A stretch of 64,000 bases of DNA from Flectonema sp. DT1601 (taxonomy: Eukaryota; Euglenozoa; Diplonemea; Diplonemida; Diplonemidae). Both the position numbers and the translations under genes were made by a program. A model generated the notes under the pieces. That model saw nothing but the letters and a program-made list of their open reading frames with translations, made no database searches and had not been told where the DNA came from. The stretch lies in NCBI GenBank assembly GCA_964019425.1, contig OZ025854.1, forward strand, positions 186,001 to 250,000. The letters are read 5' to 3'. Positions 21,999 to 34,677 of this stretch are shown here, piece by piece (within the stretch, counting starts at the first letter, position 1; each line of letters begins with the position of its first letter).

Positions 21999-22040
<42 letters not shown>
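21992..22040. repeat. Long A homopolymer
   Basis: An uninterrupted A run of about 40 bases just upstream of the H2A gene, the longest in the window by eye. Assembly length may be unreliable. Confidence 0.8.
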
Positions 22041-22044
<4 letters not shown>

Positions 22045-22144
22045 GCGTTTCAACGAAATATAAGGCTAATCTGAAATGGTTCTTTGGTATCAAAGATAAT
22101 ACAAAGGAATCTCTCCTTTTTTTAAGTGAACCTGTTTTTTTAAG

Positions 22145-22345
22145 AAAGCGGGGGGTTAACTGTGTGGTTTTGTACGTAAAATACAAATGTATTGTATCAT
22201 AAAACAACATAACGATAATTTAACATTAGTTTTAGATGCAGTGACTAGGTGTGATGCTTAACTTAGCCTTTTAAAGTAACTATTTAGGTTTCGAGAGTAA
22301 TCCATATACCTCTTACCTCTATTCTCTCATCATCAGTTATGGTGT
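22145..22345 (+). repeat. H2A-flanking repeat, upstream copy
   Basis: Nearly identical to 20915-21113: GTACGTAAAATACAAATG, AACATTAGTTTTAGATGCAG, GATGCTTAACTTAGCCTTTT, TTTCGAGAGTAATCCATATA, CTCTCATCATCAGT. H2A lies between this copy and the tandem pair. Confidence 0.85.
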
Positions 22346-23162
22346 AGAAGTAAGTCGAATGGGGGAAAAATAAATAATGAACTCACCACACATATAAATA
22401 TAAATACCACGTGGTGGGTAATATATCCGAAGATCCGAAAAACGTTCCGTTCTTTTTTTCATTTTTTTTTTTTTTTTTTTTTCATTTTTTTTTTTTTTAT
22501 TTTGCTCCTCCTTTTTTTTGCCTTTGGTTGGAAAAAAAGAGTTGTATATCTCTTCATTTCTTTTGTTCTTTTTTTTTTTTTTTTTTTTTTTTTCGCTTTT
22601 CAAGTTTTTGTTGGGGAAAAAGTTGCAAAGGGAACAAAAAAAAAAAAAAAGAAAAAAAGAAAAAAAGAAAACACACTGTAACCCATTAATGAAACACTGG
22701 TAAAATGGATAAAAAAAAAAAACTAAAAAAAAACAAAACCAGTGGCAAACTGGCTAAGAGAACAATGCTGCTGATGAAATGGGGAAACTACGACAAAAAA
22801 TGAAAAAAAAAAAAAAAAAAAAAAGAGGAAAAGGGGGAAGAGTAAAGTACGAAACACTACTTGAGAAACACCACAACAAACTAAAGCAGCCCTCCGCAGA
22901 TGCCATCAGGAAGATGCGCATGCAAGCTGTGTTGTTGTTTATTATTATTATTATTATTGATTTTTAATTACATCACAAATGAGGAAGAAAAAGAAAAACT
23001 AACAGACCTCTGTATTGCCAGATGCGACGGACCTGCCGTACATCCCTTTTCTTTTTATTTATAAATTCCAATGAACACAAAGGGATTGTTTTACCAAAAA
23101 TAATGAACGAGTCAAACAACCTGCGTCAATATAAAAAGAATAAAGTGAACCCATCACTCAAA
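22346..23162. other. Intergenic, very low complexity
   Basis: Dominated by T and A runs (22455-22600, 22637-22670, 22802-22825) plus a short TTA microsatellite near 22940-22957. No gene supported; lysine-rich and phenylalanine-rich open frames are artefacts. Confidence 0.6.
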
Positions 23163-25064
23163 CTAGTATACTCTCTTCATAGGTGGGAATGGTTCGACCT
23201 GTTTGTGTTGTTTAGAAATTGAAAAGCTAACAAAGAGAATACATTAAAATATCAAAACGCATACCTCATTAGTAAGAGTGTAGTTGTGTACAGGACGGTA
23301 GTCAAGACGTACAGATCCTTTGTCAAGGTCATCCATGTAACAGAGTGTGTGTTTCATCCAATTAATATCATCTCTGTCTGGGTAGTCATCTCTAGCGTGA
23401 GCTCCACGAGATTCCTTTCTTGGGAGAGCTGACTCGATGGTGAGAGAGGCGCATGTTAACAAGTTTTGAAGTTCGAGAGTTTCAATCAAATTACTATTCC
23501 AAACAGGAGACTTATCGTGAACAACAACATCTTCAAACTGTTGGTAAAGTGAGTTCACTTTCTCACATCCTTCTGTGAGCAGTTCATCAGTTCTGAAGAC
23601 ACCAGCGTGAAGTGCCATCGTAGACTTTAATGATTCTCTCAAACGGGCAGTTGGAAGGTCACCCTTGTTGTGAAGAATTCCATCAAGTCTGGCAATTGAA
23701 GCTTCTCCAGCATCAGCTGGAAGAGGATCCTGAGCACGTCCATCCTTTGTGAGAGAGAATGCAACAGTGTTAGCACAAGACTTTCCAAATATAACAATAT
23801 CTAATAAGGAGTTGGCTCCCAGTCTGTTTGCTCCGTGAACTGACGCACAAGCGGTTTCACCAGCAGCAAGAAGACCTGGTACGACTGCCTCGTAGTCTCC
23901 GTTTCTTGGGTTTACAACTTCACCAGTCCAAAGTGTTGGAATACCACCCATAGTGTAATGAACAGTTGGTACAACTGGAATTGGTTCCTTTGTAACATCT
24001 GCTCCTGCAAAGGTCATTGCGTTCTCAGAGATACCTGGTAGCTTCTCAGCAAGGATCTCAGGTTCCAAGTGATGAAGTTGAAGGTGAACGTGATCTTTCT
24101 TTGGACCACAACCTCTTCCTTCAAGGATCTCGATAGTCATCGCTCTTGAGACAACGTCACGGGATGCCAAATCCTTCGCAGATGGAGCGTAACGTTCCAT
24201 AAAACGCTCTCCTTCAGAGTTGATCAAAATACCACCTTCTCCACGACATCCTTCAGTCATAAGAACTCCTGGTCCGTATATTCCTGTTGGATGGAATTGA
24301 ACGAATTCTAAATCCTCAATTGGAAGACCAGCACGAGCAGCCATTGCGATACCATCACCAGTACAAGACTTAGCAGATGTGCATGAGAAGAACGCACGTC
24401 CGTAACCTCCTGCTGCGAGAATTGTGTGCTTTGAACGGAATCTGTGAATTGATCCATCTTCGATAGACATAGCGATAACACCGACACAAGCACCCTCATC
24501 ATTCATAATTAAGTCGAGTGCGAAATATTCATTAAAGAAGTTAACACCATATTGAAATGACTGACCGTACAGAGTGTGAAGCATCGCATGACCAGTTCTG
24601 TCAGATGCAGCGCAGCATCTAACGGCCTGACGCTTTCCGTAGTCGAATGATTGTCCACCAAATGCTCTTTGGTAGATTAATCCTTCTGGAGTACGTGAGA
24701 ATGGAACTCCCATTTGTTCCAATTCAGCAACAATAGCTGGAGCTTCTTGACACATGTACTGAATAGCATCTTGATCACCTAACCAATCAGCTCCCTTTAC
24801 GGTATCGTACATGTGCCATCTCCAGTTGTCTTGTTCTACGTTACTAAGCGCCGCATTAATTCCACCTTGTGCTGCGATGGTATGAGAACGAGTTGGGTAC
24901 AATTTACTTATGCATGCAACATCAAACCCAGCTGCTCCAATTCCCATCGCTGCTCTCAGACCAGCACCACCAGCACCAACAACAACAGCATCGAATGTGT
25001 GGTCGATAATTGGGTAGGACTGAGTGACCTTAAAGTCCTTTAAAAGGCTCAAACACCTCCTCAT
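23163..25064 (-). CDS. SDHA: Succinate dehydrogenase flavoprotein subunit, two exons
   Basis: Exon 1 25064-23265 and exon 2 23198-23163, intron GTATGCG to AAACAG (phase 0); 611 aa, normal for the family. Exon 2 supplies only the last 11 residues ([11 protein letters not shown]), the conserved C-terminus. FAD-binding [13 protein letters not shown]; covalent-FAD segment [16 protein letters not shown] with its His; catalytic region [20 protein letters not shown] and RDVVSRAM; substrate loop [25 protein letters not shown]. Oxidises succinate to fumarate in complex II of the inner mitochondrial membrane. A basic leader ([13 protein letters not shown]) fits mitochondrial import. The ATG at 25064 is the first ATG after an acceptor (TTATCCAACAG) 63 nt upstream, so the in-frame upstream extension is 5' UTR. 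Confidence 0.97.
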
Positions 25065-25324
25065 CTTTCCTATATGTTGACTGATTGGATGAAAGTAATA
25101 ATTATATCTGTACAAACCAACCCTCAACTGTTGGATAAAAGAATCATCACAGCTACACTCATATGTTGAGTATCCTGGGAACTGTGAATTGTAATAATAA
25201 ATAAAAACAACACCAAGAGATTTGTCAAATAACGCGCATCCTCCGAAGAAGAAGCTGATGACAATGTTGACGTCGTTCGATGAACAGGTCAGAGAAAGGA
25301 ATCATATTTTGTTTTTTGTCAGTA
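25065..25324. other. Short intergenic spacer
   Basis: Holds the acceptor CTTTTATCCAACAG ahead of SDHA (minus strand, AG at 25129-25128) and no GTATG donor. No gene. Confidence 0.5.
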
Positions 25325-28300
25325 CTACAGATTGGTCACTTTATCAGGCTCAAACAAGTCATCAAACATTGCGCTGCCTTTATTGTCGTTACCTTCCGTT
25401 GGATTCTGCTCAGTTAGTGTTGCTCTCAGTTTGTGAGCGACATCTCTCTCCTGAAGTAGTTCAGTTCGAAGCCGTTGAACTTCATTTTTTAAGAAATTGA
25501 TATCAGACTGTTCCACCCGATCAACTCCAACTTTTGGAGCCCCGACACTTGAGAGGAACGAATCTGTCCAGTCAGAGAGCTCAGGAAAGGCGACAGCTGT
25601 TTGTTTTACTGCTGCGATGAGTGTTTTTGAAGCAGGTCGATTACTCTCAAGGTATCCACTGTTTGATTGCAACTCAACAATTGCTCTGTCTAGAATTAAA
25701 CGAGAGATTGCAAGAGGTGATTGGGATATGAGAGCATAACTTCCAATGTGTTTTGTAACTTGTTCTTCTCCAACAGCTGCTTCTGAATCAGAAACACCAG
25801 TTAGGAGATCATCAAGAACTGTTGTGAGAGTTGTTAAAGATTCACTCTTAACATCTCCTTGTTCTTGTTCCTGTTCTTGTTGTTGTTGTCCTGCACTATT
25901 TGTCATAGAAACAATGACTACGGATGTTCTTAGCATCTGTTCATAGTAAAGACCTCTGCAACCATCTGAGTCACGTAAATGAAACAAATCCATCGTAGCT
26001 ATACATCCCCGTAGGATGAAAGATACAACCGTCGGAGTAAATAAATTACAAAGACTGGCATCTCTGGTGATATCTTCATACAGCGGACCATCTCTTGATG
26101 AGATGGATGATAAAACAATGTCAAATATTTCGTAAATCTTCGGAAGGTGTGGTTTGTGATTTTCCTTAAGCGTTGGATCTGTTCTCAGATTAGTCATGTA
26201 CTTTCCGAAATGAGGCATGTTCCATACAGCACAGATTGTACATAATATTACTGGGTCTTTCACTAGATCAGGTTGTGTTCTTAGTAATGGTCTGATTACT
26301 TTTCTATAACGACTGCTGTTGGTGTATAATCCCTTCTTCGTATTTAGCACACCCGCGTTTGACTGTGCAAACAATGAGAATGCAATGATCCTGTTAGTGG
26401 CATGACCAAAACTACAAAATGCTACTACAGTCTCATTGAGTAATTGAGTGATCTTCTGATAAGGATTGTTTGATGGATTTTGTTTTGATTGACCAGGTTT
26501 TTGAACCTCAACTTTCTTATAAATTTCAAAAATGATTGAAATCGGAGGAATTCTATTCTTTCTTATGGTCACAAATAATATTTCTCTCAACTCCGCTGCC
26601 GAAGACATTGGAACTAACTCTTGATGAATCCTCGCAGCAAAAAACACATCTTTTTCAGAAAGAGCAAGTCCCAAACTCCGTATACACAATTTTTTTTCAT
26701 GTGAAATATTGTACTTCACTGACAGTGCAAAACTTCTTTTACACACGTCAATTGCTTTTTGTGTACACGCAACGTGGATAACAGCTCCTAAAGACTTTCT
26801 TTGATCATCTTTCTGTTTTAATAATACTTTTCTCGTTAGTTTGTTATTAACTGAATTGCTTTGACCATTGTGCGCGTTTTGTATTATGTTTCTGTGTAGG
26901 GAATCACCCAACCATGTTAAAACTGGATTTATTTCACCCCATCGGTGAAGCCGAGATACGTGTTTTACAAAAACAAATACAACTTGTGGGTTTGGTGGAG
27001 TTATTAATGATGTCGATGGGCACACTCGATGAGTTTCCGCATGTTCTTTAAAGTGTTGACAGCTATGATTGAAATTATCCATTGACGAGCTCATTGCTAT
27101 TAGAGCTTTGAATGTTTGCGGACCAGGAGTCACTCCGTCCTCCAACATCCAGGCATATATATTCTTAGCTAATGAATAGTTGTCAGCTGCTTGACAAACA
27201 AATAAGGCAGCTTCATATACGAAGGGATCTGATTCTTTTTTTGTTCGAGAAAGTCTATATTCTCGTAATATAGTTTTCGCAATTTCAAAATTTTTTGTAG
27301 TCCTCATACAAGATATTGCTGAGCAAGCTATTCTGCCATCGCAAACTCCCTTTGCTCGAGACTCTTCGTACAGTGTAACTGCTGAAACATAGTCATCGGC
27401 CAACTTGCACCATACGATTGCTTCGAGATAGCATCTCGATCCTATTGTGTGTCCAGTGTGCTTCATTTTTTGAAGGTAAGAAATGGCCATTTTAAAAATA
27501 TCATTTACAGTTGTGTCACGTTGACTTGAGTTACCTGATAGCAACTGAGTCATCCTCGTAGTGTATTTTTTAAATTCATGACATAGCTCTGAATCTGATT
27601 TCTTTGTTGGATCTAACAGTGATATTCGAGGAAGCTTTTTCATCGAATCTCGTGAAATAGACGCTGGGAACTTTAATAGATTTTTAACAACTTGTTCTCC
27701 ATAAATGTGATATTTCTTCCCAACTGCGATAACTGTTGGAGAACATAAACCCGACGAATGAATTATCCCAAGAGTCGTTTCAGCATCTGATTTCCTACCA
27801 CCAACACAAAGCATTTTAAAAAGCGTTTCAGCATTTTTTAAATTCGTGAACAAAACGCCTTGGCGAATCATCAGTTGGAGAATTGTAGATAAACAATTAA
27901 AATCTTGTTTAACGATTGCTGTTGATAAGACTATGTCGTATGAAGTTGAAGTTGGATTTTCAGGAGCTGTGAGAATGTGAAGCATCGTCGAGATTACCTT
28001 GTCGTCGCTGATGTTGTTATCCGAAGCAACCATTCGAAGAGCTGTCTCAAACACTTCCGGTGGTATTTTATGAATGTCAAGCCCCTCAGAAACCGAATCC
28101 AATATTTCTAAAAAGCTATTCTTATCATAAGCCAGTCCACTACAACATAATTTCATCAAAGCTGTAGTCGACTGGACCTTCAACGGGTGTTTTTTCAACG
28201 TGTCGATAACCCATGAAGCTCTATCTTTATAAAATGATTTATAAATACCTGATACTCGCTCATTCTCAATCATTTCTTGTAATCTTGATACTTGAAGACT

Positions 28301-28414
28301 GAGTAGAGTATCACTCTCTCTCTTTTTAAATATTCTATGTACTTGCATGTCCACAGTAACTCTTCCATGAAGACGTGCTATAAGTTCACTAATATGAGAA
28401 GCAGGCGGAGGCAT
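25325..28414 (-). CDS. Large pentatricopeptide-repeat-like protein
   Basis: Single 1029-aa exon, ATG at 28414. The body is a run of helical pairs resembling PPR units, clearest at about 300-450 (SRCYLEAIVWCKLADDYVSA; DPFVYEAALFVCQAADNYSL; GVTPGPQTFKALIAMSS). Residues about 820-850 hold a Gln/Glu repeat (QQQQEQEQEQEQG), and residues about 980-1015 a coiled coil (LKNEVQRLRTELLQERDVAH). No membrane segment. Family knowledge: PPR proteins bind organellar RNA and act in its processing, stability or translation. Neighbouring SDHA is mitochondrial, but same-strand neighbours are not functionally linked here. N-terminal targeting is not obvious. Repeat number and RNA target cannot be read reliably by eye. 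Confidence 0.7.
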   Translation of the reverse strand: MPPPASHISELIARLHGRVTVDMQVHRIFKKRESDTLLSLQVSRLQEMIENERVSGIYKSFYKDRASWVIDTLKKHPLKVQSTTALMKLCCSGLAYDKNSFLEILDSVSEGLDIHKIPPEVFETALRMVASDNNISDDKVISTMLHILTAPENPTSTSYDIVLSTAIVKQDFNCLSTILQLMIRQGVLFTNLKNAETLFKMLCVGGRKSDAETTLGIIHSSGLCSPTVIAVGKKYHIYGEQVVKNLLKFPASISRDSMKKLPRISLLDPTKKSDSELCHEFKKYTTRMTQLLSGNSSQRDTTVNDIFKMAISYLQKMKHTGHTIGSRCYLEAIVWCKLADDYVSAVTLYEESRAKGVCDGRIACSAISCMRTTKNFEIAKTILREYRLSRTKKESDPFVYEAALFVCQAADNYSLAKNIYAWMLEDGVTPGPQTFKALIAMSSSMDNFNHSCQHFKEHAETHRVCPSTSLITPPNPQVVFVFVKHVSRLHRWGEINPVLTWLGDSLHRNIIQNAHNGQSNSVNNKLTRKVLLKQKDDQRKSLGAVIHVACTQKAIDVCKRSFALSVKYNISHEKKLCIRSLGLALSEKDVFFAARIHQELVPMSSAAELREILFVTIRKNRIPPISIIFEIYKKVEVQKPGQSKQNPSNNPYQKITQLLNETVVAFCSFGHATNRIIAFSLFAQSNAGVLNTKKGLYTNSSRYRKVIRPLLRTQPDLVKDPVILCTICAVWNMPHFGKYMTNLRTDPTLKENHKPHLPKIYEIFDIVLSSISSRDGPLYEDITRDASLCNLFTPTVVSFILRGCIATMDLFHLRDSDGCRGLYYEQMLRTSVVIVSMTNSAGQQQQEQEQEQGDVKSESLTTLTTVLDDLLTGVSDSEAAVGEEQVTKHIGSYALISQSPLAISRLILDRAIVELQSNSGYLESNRPASKTLIAAVKQTAVAFPELSDWTDSFLSSVGAPKVGVDRVEQSDINFLKNEVQRLRTELLQERDVAHKLRATLTEQNPTEGNDNKGSAMFDDLFEPDKVTNL

Positions 28415-29650
28415 TATTTTTTTTTTTTTTTTTTTCCCCTCAACTAACCTGCTTCTTTCTCCTGACTACCGCAACATAAATTTGCACTTTGAATTCCTAT
28501 TAAAAAAAAAATGAAAAAAAAATAAAAAATAAAATTATTAAACAAGCCAAACTAGTTAGTCGAAAAATTAAATAATAGCCTACCATCACATCACAGAGAT
28601 TCCAATGTAGAAGTAACAATAAATCATTTCGATAATTTTTTACATTAAATTAAAACTAATATTTGCAGTACTTGCAACAGGTTATTTTTTCTCCTTTTAT
28701 ATTTTCTACATTGTATTACACTTTTTTTTTTTTTTTTTCGAGAAAAAAAAAAAAAAAAAAGGGAAAACATAATACAAGTGTTGGTATTCAATTCAAATTC
28801 TTCCGTTTGCTTTGTACGTTAAATAAAAAAAAGAAAAAAAGAAAATACTGGTTGAAATAAAAACAAGAATAAGAAAAACGTTGCAAGAAAAACTAATTCG
28901 TGGTTTTAATTAATCGAAAAGAATGTACAGGAAAAAAACTAAATTAAGACCACACTCCGAGGGGGGGTTTTTTTTTTGCTTCAGTCTGCTGTATGAGAAT
29001 ATTTCCTTATGAACATATACTCTTGTGGGCTGTACCACCTCAAGGATGAGTCTATGCTCGCTAACTGCATCCACCACATTCCCAAGGGTTTAATCAAAAG
29101 AAGTAACTGTGTTGGACATTTCAGACATGTATTAGCAATGGAGTTACTGATTGTGTAGTTCAAGGTTAAAGACTTCATGTCACAAATAATAAAGCAATCG
29201 GGTTGACTGGTAATCAGAAATCAAATTAATTATTTTAATTAGACGCTGGCATAAGATGAATATTTCTTGTCCAGTCCTCCCTCCCTCCCCCCCACACGTT
29301 AAACACATAAAACATCACAAACCGAAACCAATTCAGAACAAAGAAGGTTTGCTAATTATTACTAGCTCTGGTAACTATAGTCGTTTGTACATTAAAAAAT
29401 AATATTCGAAAAAGAAAAGAAGAAAAAAAGAAAACTGTCTTACGGGAAAGGGGGGTTTTTGTGTAAGTGTAGACAAAAAAAAAAAAAAAAGAAACAGCAA
29501 CAGCAACAGCAACAGGATGTGTGTGTTCACAATACTTATCAAAATAATACAAAAAAAAAAAAATATAATTAACTTTTTATAACTAAATCTGAAAAGAATA
29601 TATAATATAAAAAAAAAAACTAAAAACTAAACCTATATAAGAGACACTCT
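28415..29650. other. Intergenic
   Basis: A/T-rich with homopolymers and a CAGCAA hexanucleotide microsatellite near 29492-29515. A minus-strand frame at 28981-29178 starts with a real ATG but has no recognised family or splice context, so I leave it uncalled. Confidence 0.5.
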
Positions 29651-30472
29651 TCAGGAACGAATTTCATATTTTTCATTGGTTAATCTGTGAGCAAGCGATC
29701 CCATGATTGCGACAAACTGATCAAAACAAACTGACGACGTATTTAATGGAATCGGACATTCGACAGCAGTGAGACAGAATGTGTCTTCCAATCTCTTCCA
29801 ACTCTGAACTACTTTAGAAGGAGGAATACGACCACATTGAGTCGTATCATATTCATTAAACATCTCTTTAATGTCATTTCGTAAATCTGAAGACATTAGT
29901 TCGTTAGATAATTTCATAACAGGACTGGTGAGTATTTTAAAAGTTTTTTTCGGAATCGGTTGTTTCATCTTTCGAATTGGCTGACACGGAGGATCGATGT
30001 ACTGAACTTCACTATTAAACCTAATCTTAGAAACAATCACATTTGAGTCTCCTTCACTACTTCTGAATTTAACCTGTTGAACCAATCGAGCGACTTCACC
30101 TTTTAAGATTACTTGTTGGGAATGAAGTTCTTCTAAAATTCGATGAGTTCGATCTGATTCATCCTTCTCTCTGGTGAGTAGCTTCTCATTCTCAGCCATG
30201 AGTTGATTATTCTTTGCTTGCAATTCATCAACCTTTCCAACTAAAGTAGAAACATGTTTCTCAAGAAGTATTCTTTCATGAAGCCATTTCTCACATAGAT
30301 CATCACTACTTTCAGTTCTTGTTAAAGTGATTACCGTCCCAAGAGGTTTCGATGGGTGTGGCTGCTGTTGCTGCTGCTGCTGCTCTAATGAAGAAGTCAA
30401 TAATAATCTTCGTATCGGAACACTCTTACTTCTGGTTTGGGATCTGACCCGTCCTCCATATCGTGTGTACAT
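29651..30472 (-). CDS. Coiled-coil protein with EF-hand-like C-terminus
   Basis: Single exon, 273 aa. The ATG at 30472 sits only 5 nt after an acceptor (CATTCATTGCAG), so a spliced upstream leader or exon is likely. Residues 1-45 are basic and Gln-rich (SSLEQQQQQQQ); residues about 55-135 form a coiled coil (HVSTLVGKVDELQAKNNQLM). Residues about 190-260 resemble a degenerate EF-hand pair (IKEMFNEYDTTQCGRIPPSK) with loop positions D, T, C, G, I, so calcium binding is uncertain. No recognised ortholog; a cytoskeletal or centrosomal role is plausible from the domain mix but not shown. Confidence 0.65.
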   Translation of the reverse strand: MYTRYGGRVRSQTRSKSVPIRRLLLTSSLEQQQQQQQPHPSKPLGTVITLTRTESSDDLCEKWLHERILLEKHVSTLVGKVDELQAKNNQLMAENEKLLTREKDESDRTHRILEELHSQQVILKGEVARLVQQVKFRSSEGDSNVIVSKIRFNSEVQYIDPPCQPIRKMKQPIPKKTFKILTSPVMKLSNELMSSDLRNDIKEMFNEYDTTQCGRIPPSKVVQSWKRLEDTFCLTAVECPIPLNTSSVCFDQFVAIMGSLAHRLTNEKYEIRS

Positions 30473-33400
30473 TACACCTGCAATGAATGAAAAGATCTTT
30501 TTTTTTTTTTTTTTTTTAAATTTTCATATCGGAATGCGAACCAAGAGTTGTAAGACATAAACCTGTTGTGAGAATATTAAAGATAGAATTACTTTTCACA
30601 TTTCGTTTTTTTTTTTTTTTTTTTTTTCCTTATTGCTATTCGATAACGGTGTTATGTCGACGAGTCAGACCACCGAATTGAGGGGACTTTTTTTTTTTTT
30701 ATTTTTTTTTATTTTTTTTTTAGGGAGAATTTTGGGGGGGCTACTTAAGAAAACTCTCGTTGACCAAAAAATATCAGCGAACCTGCGCGAAAAACAAAAA
30801 AAAAAGAAAGAATTTTTTTTTTTTTAACCACCAGGCGCAGTGGCTGAGGTAGGCAGTAAAATGAATGTAAAAAAAAGGGGGAAAATAAAGAAAGTGGCAT
30901 GTAAAAATTCAATCGTGAAAGATGGGACTGAGAAAAAAGAAGAGAGAGAGAAACAAGAAAAAAAAAACAAACAAAAGTTAAAATACGCAGAAAACGTATG
31001 AGTGACACGCCTCTCCGTATTGCTTCCTTTTGTTTACAGCACTATAAAGAGGTAAAGAAAAAGTTAAATGAGAGGAAAATAAAAAATAATAATAATATGG
31101 GGAATGGTGATACGTGTGTGTGTGTTATTGGTCTTTGAGCTCTGGTTATTAAGGCGGGAGTGAACATTCTAGGTTGGAAACCCCTTTTTTTTTGAAAAAG
31201 AAAGGGAACAACAAAAAAAGAAAAAAGAAAGAAAGAAAAAAAAAATTACCTCAGACGCAAAGAAGAAATTCAAACTTCACTTTATCTAATTTCACTTTAA
31301 TTTTTTTTTTTTTTTTTTCGAAGTTATCTTTTTTTTTTTTTTTTTTTCGTTTTTTTTTCTCCCAACACAGAAAAACAAGAAACTTGAGGGGGAAAAAAAA
31401 AAAAAAAAGACTCTCTTCGACATTTAAAAAAAAAAAAGAAAGAAAGAAAGAAAAAGCGAAAACATGCAAACTCAACTGATCTTGAGCGAATAACTCACAC
31501 GTACTCTTAACTTAAACAAATGAAACAAATAAAGAGTACAGCTAAAGACATTCCTTTCACACAATCCATTACGTTAATTTAAAAAACTCCATACAGTTTC
31601 TTATAAACATACGTAGAATGTGAATGCCACCGCGAGAAAGAAAAAAACGGATAGGGGAAAAGAAAGATCAAAAAAAAAAAAAAAAAGAGAGAAGCTAGCT
31701 ATGCTTATCCCAATGTGCAAAAATCATCATTCACTTTATTTTCTCTCTTTTTTTTGTTATTTTGTTGTTTTTTTTTTTGTTTTTTTTTTTTGAACAAGCC
31801 TCCGGTATTTTACACCCTTTTTTTTTGTTTTTGTTTTGTAGTAATCAAACCCTGACTGGCAAGAGAGAAGGGAGGGGGTCTTCCCTTGCAACATGTGCTT
31901 AAAAAACAACCTAAACTTCGCTACAGTATGAGAATAACGATTAATCGATGCGTTACCTTTCAAAAAAAAAATATTCACAAGCCCGCTGGACTGATGACGC
32001 GTCATTGTTATGGAAATGTGTGTGCTTCTTCCTTAGTGTTGTCTGTCTTCTTTTTTTTTTTTTTTCTTTTTTTTTTTTCTTTTGTTTAATTGGGAGGGTA
32101 CCTCTACTCAAACGTACCCCAATACACATTTCTGAATAAAGTTGGACTTATAGCGTACTGTCAGCTTGCTCAGTTAAACATTTTCTAATAAAGGTTCTTA
32201 AGGGTAAACGTTATTCAATACGGTAGCACAACTCGCGTTGTTGCACTTTACTACAATGACTCTTTAAAGGGGAAGGGAAAAAAAAAAAAAACCGAAGACG
32301 ATAAAAAAAAATAAAAATTAAAAAAAAAAAAAAGACCCAAAAAAAAGAAAAAGAGAAATAAGATATATAAATTAACTCTAATAATCCTTGCACATTATTC
32401 GCTATACACTGCTTCTTTTTTTCCTTTTTTTTTTCTTTTTTATTTCTTTTTTTTTTTTTCCATTTTAGCTTAGACACAATTCTTTCTTCTCTGCATTACA
32501 TAACTCCGCAAAGAGTAAGAAAAAACCAACTAGTTTTTTTTAATTAGACTTTAATTGCGGGAAAAAGAATGAATAAAAAAAGAAAAAATATGGGCACTGA
32601 CTCACTCTAAGATCGAAAAACTCTTTCTTCAATGAAAATAAAAAGAGGCTTTTTTTTTTTTTTTTTTTTTTATTCCAGTTTTTTTTTTTTTTTCAAGAGG
32701 TGTGTATCCAACGGTAGAAATGTAAGGAGGAGGTTTTTTTTAAAAAAAAAAAAAAATAAGAACCATCTTATGTTTAAAAAAAAGATCCCAAGAGGATTTT
32801 TTTTACTCTGATGCTTCCCTTTATTGTAGTTGCTAAAACGAATGTGTGGGAATTCGTTTTTTTTTTTTTTTTTTTTTTTTCGCGGTATCAGTGTTGGTGT
32901 ATCGGGAAACGGATAGATTTGTAATGTCATTCTAGACTCTTCCCTCCAGACAACTATCGTTATTTTCCTCAGAAAGAAAAAGACGGAGACGGGAAATGGG
33001 ATCGCGGGTCCACACAGTAAAAAATAAATTTGTTGTCTTCATTTTTTTATCCATGTCAATTCTTCATCTCCGCGTAATACTTGCCGACGATAGGGATGGG
33101 AAGGGAAAGGGAGTACTCAGGGAACAAGAAAACACAAAATAGAGAACCAGTATCCTGGTTCAGCTTAAAAAAGCAAAAATACTATACACGTATTTGCCAT
33201 ACAGAAATAATCTACTGCTATCCGACCATATTTTTTCTGTTTTTGTCTGTTTTGGTTTTATTAAACAAATTGCGAAAATTCTTTTGTTTCCTTTTCATTT
33301 TTTTTTTTTCTTTTCTTTTTTTGCGTAATGGTCTGCTACGAGAAATGAGAGTAGGGTGGGGAAATTTGCCTGTCTTTGGCTTTTTTTTTTTTTTTTTTTT

Positions 33401-34646
33401 TTTTTTTTGAAAGCAGCCTGCTTGAACCTACCCATACAGTTCACATAGCCAGCCAGTGCTCGCCTTGTTCTAAACTGCAGCTTTTCTCTTTTTGTTTTTG
33501 TTTTTTTTATTAAATTTTGGTTTTTGTCTTTTGTTAGTTTGTGTTTTGTTTTTTTGTTTTTTTGTTATTTTTTTTTTTTTTGCGAGTGGGCTCACTATAC
33601 ATTGGCTGCTCATTAAGAAAGCGATTATGCCGCTTGGAAGACAGAGTTCCTCATAACATGATGTAGATACCAAATAACATTAAGCGAGCTAACAACCCCC
33701 TCGTGTTTTTTTTTTTTTTTTGTTAGTTTTTTTGTTTTTTTTTTTTTTTGGTTTTTATTTTTTTTTTGGTTTTTTTTCAAACGGACTTCTACAAGTTACC
33801 GTGCCTGTACAGTCTCTTTTACTTTTTCACTGTTTTGGCTTTTAGTGAACTGAAGGCAGTCCCGTTCTAAAGAAGAAGACTTTGGCTATTTTTGGTTAGC
33901 CATTTTAACCATTTTTGTATACCCCAAAACAGAAAATAGAAATATAATGCGAAAAGTTTTTTTTTTTTTTTTATAGTTGTTTTTTTTTTTTGTTTTTTTT
34001 TATGATTTTTTAATTTTTTTGTTTGTTTTTTTATTTTTTTTTTAACGGTGAGTTTTTTGTTTTTTTTTTAATGTTTTTTTATGTTTGGGTTTTTTTTTTT
34101 TTTGTTTTTTTTTTTTTTAAATCCAAAAGAAGAAAAAAAATGCGAAAAGAAAAAAAAAAAAAAAAAAAAAAAAAAGTGCAGAACAGCTCCCGATAATATG
34201 CGGGAGGATGCATGCACCAGCTTGACTACACTTATACAACGAGCACTGGACAACAATAGGTAAGCCACAAGTGCAAAATCTCGGATTCGTCAAGAAAAGA
34301 AAAAAAAAAAAAAATATAAAAAAACTCGAGAGAAATAATGAAAGGAAACGGTTTGTTAAAAGGAGGAAAAAAAAAAAGAAAATGTGATTCAACTATTCAT
34401 TTATTTATTTTATTTTATTTTATTTTATTGAAAGAAACGACACAAAAAAAAAAGAAGAATCATCTTCTTGCGAACCCTTCTTGATACTGTAGTCTTGCGA
34501 AGGGAGACCTATTGTTAGTTGTTATTCAGGCAGTCTTACCACTGTCACCCCTACAAGCAATAAAACGGACTATTATCGCACCCAAAGACTAAGTTCGGTG
34601 AGGGAATTACAGATGTTGAGGTACGCAAGAGCACTACTTCCTTACT

Positions 34647-34677
<31 letters not shown>

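Noticed and set aside
29492-29515. CAGCAA repeat as a CRISPR or regulatory array
   Set aside because: A simple microsatellite without spacers. No CRISPR array is expected or seen in this eukaryotic DNA.
33885-33920. Dinoflagellate spliced-leader sequence
   Set aside because: TTAGCCATTTTAACC only partly resembles the dinoflagellate leader and lacks the rest, including a following donor.
33081-34392. Several 60-110-aa Phe/Lys-rich frames
   Set aside because: Translations of T and A homopolymers without splice or start context.
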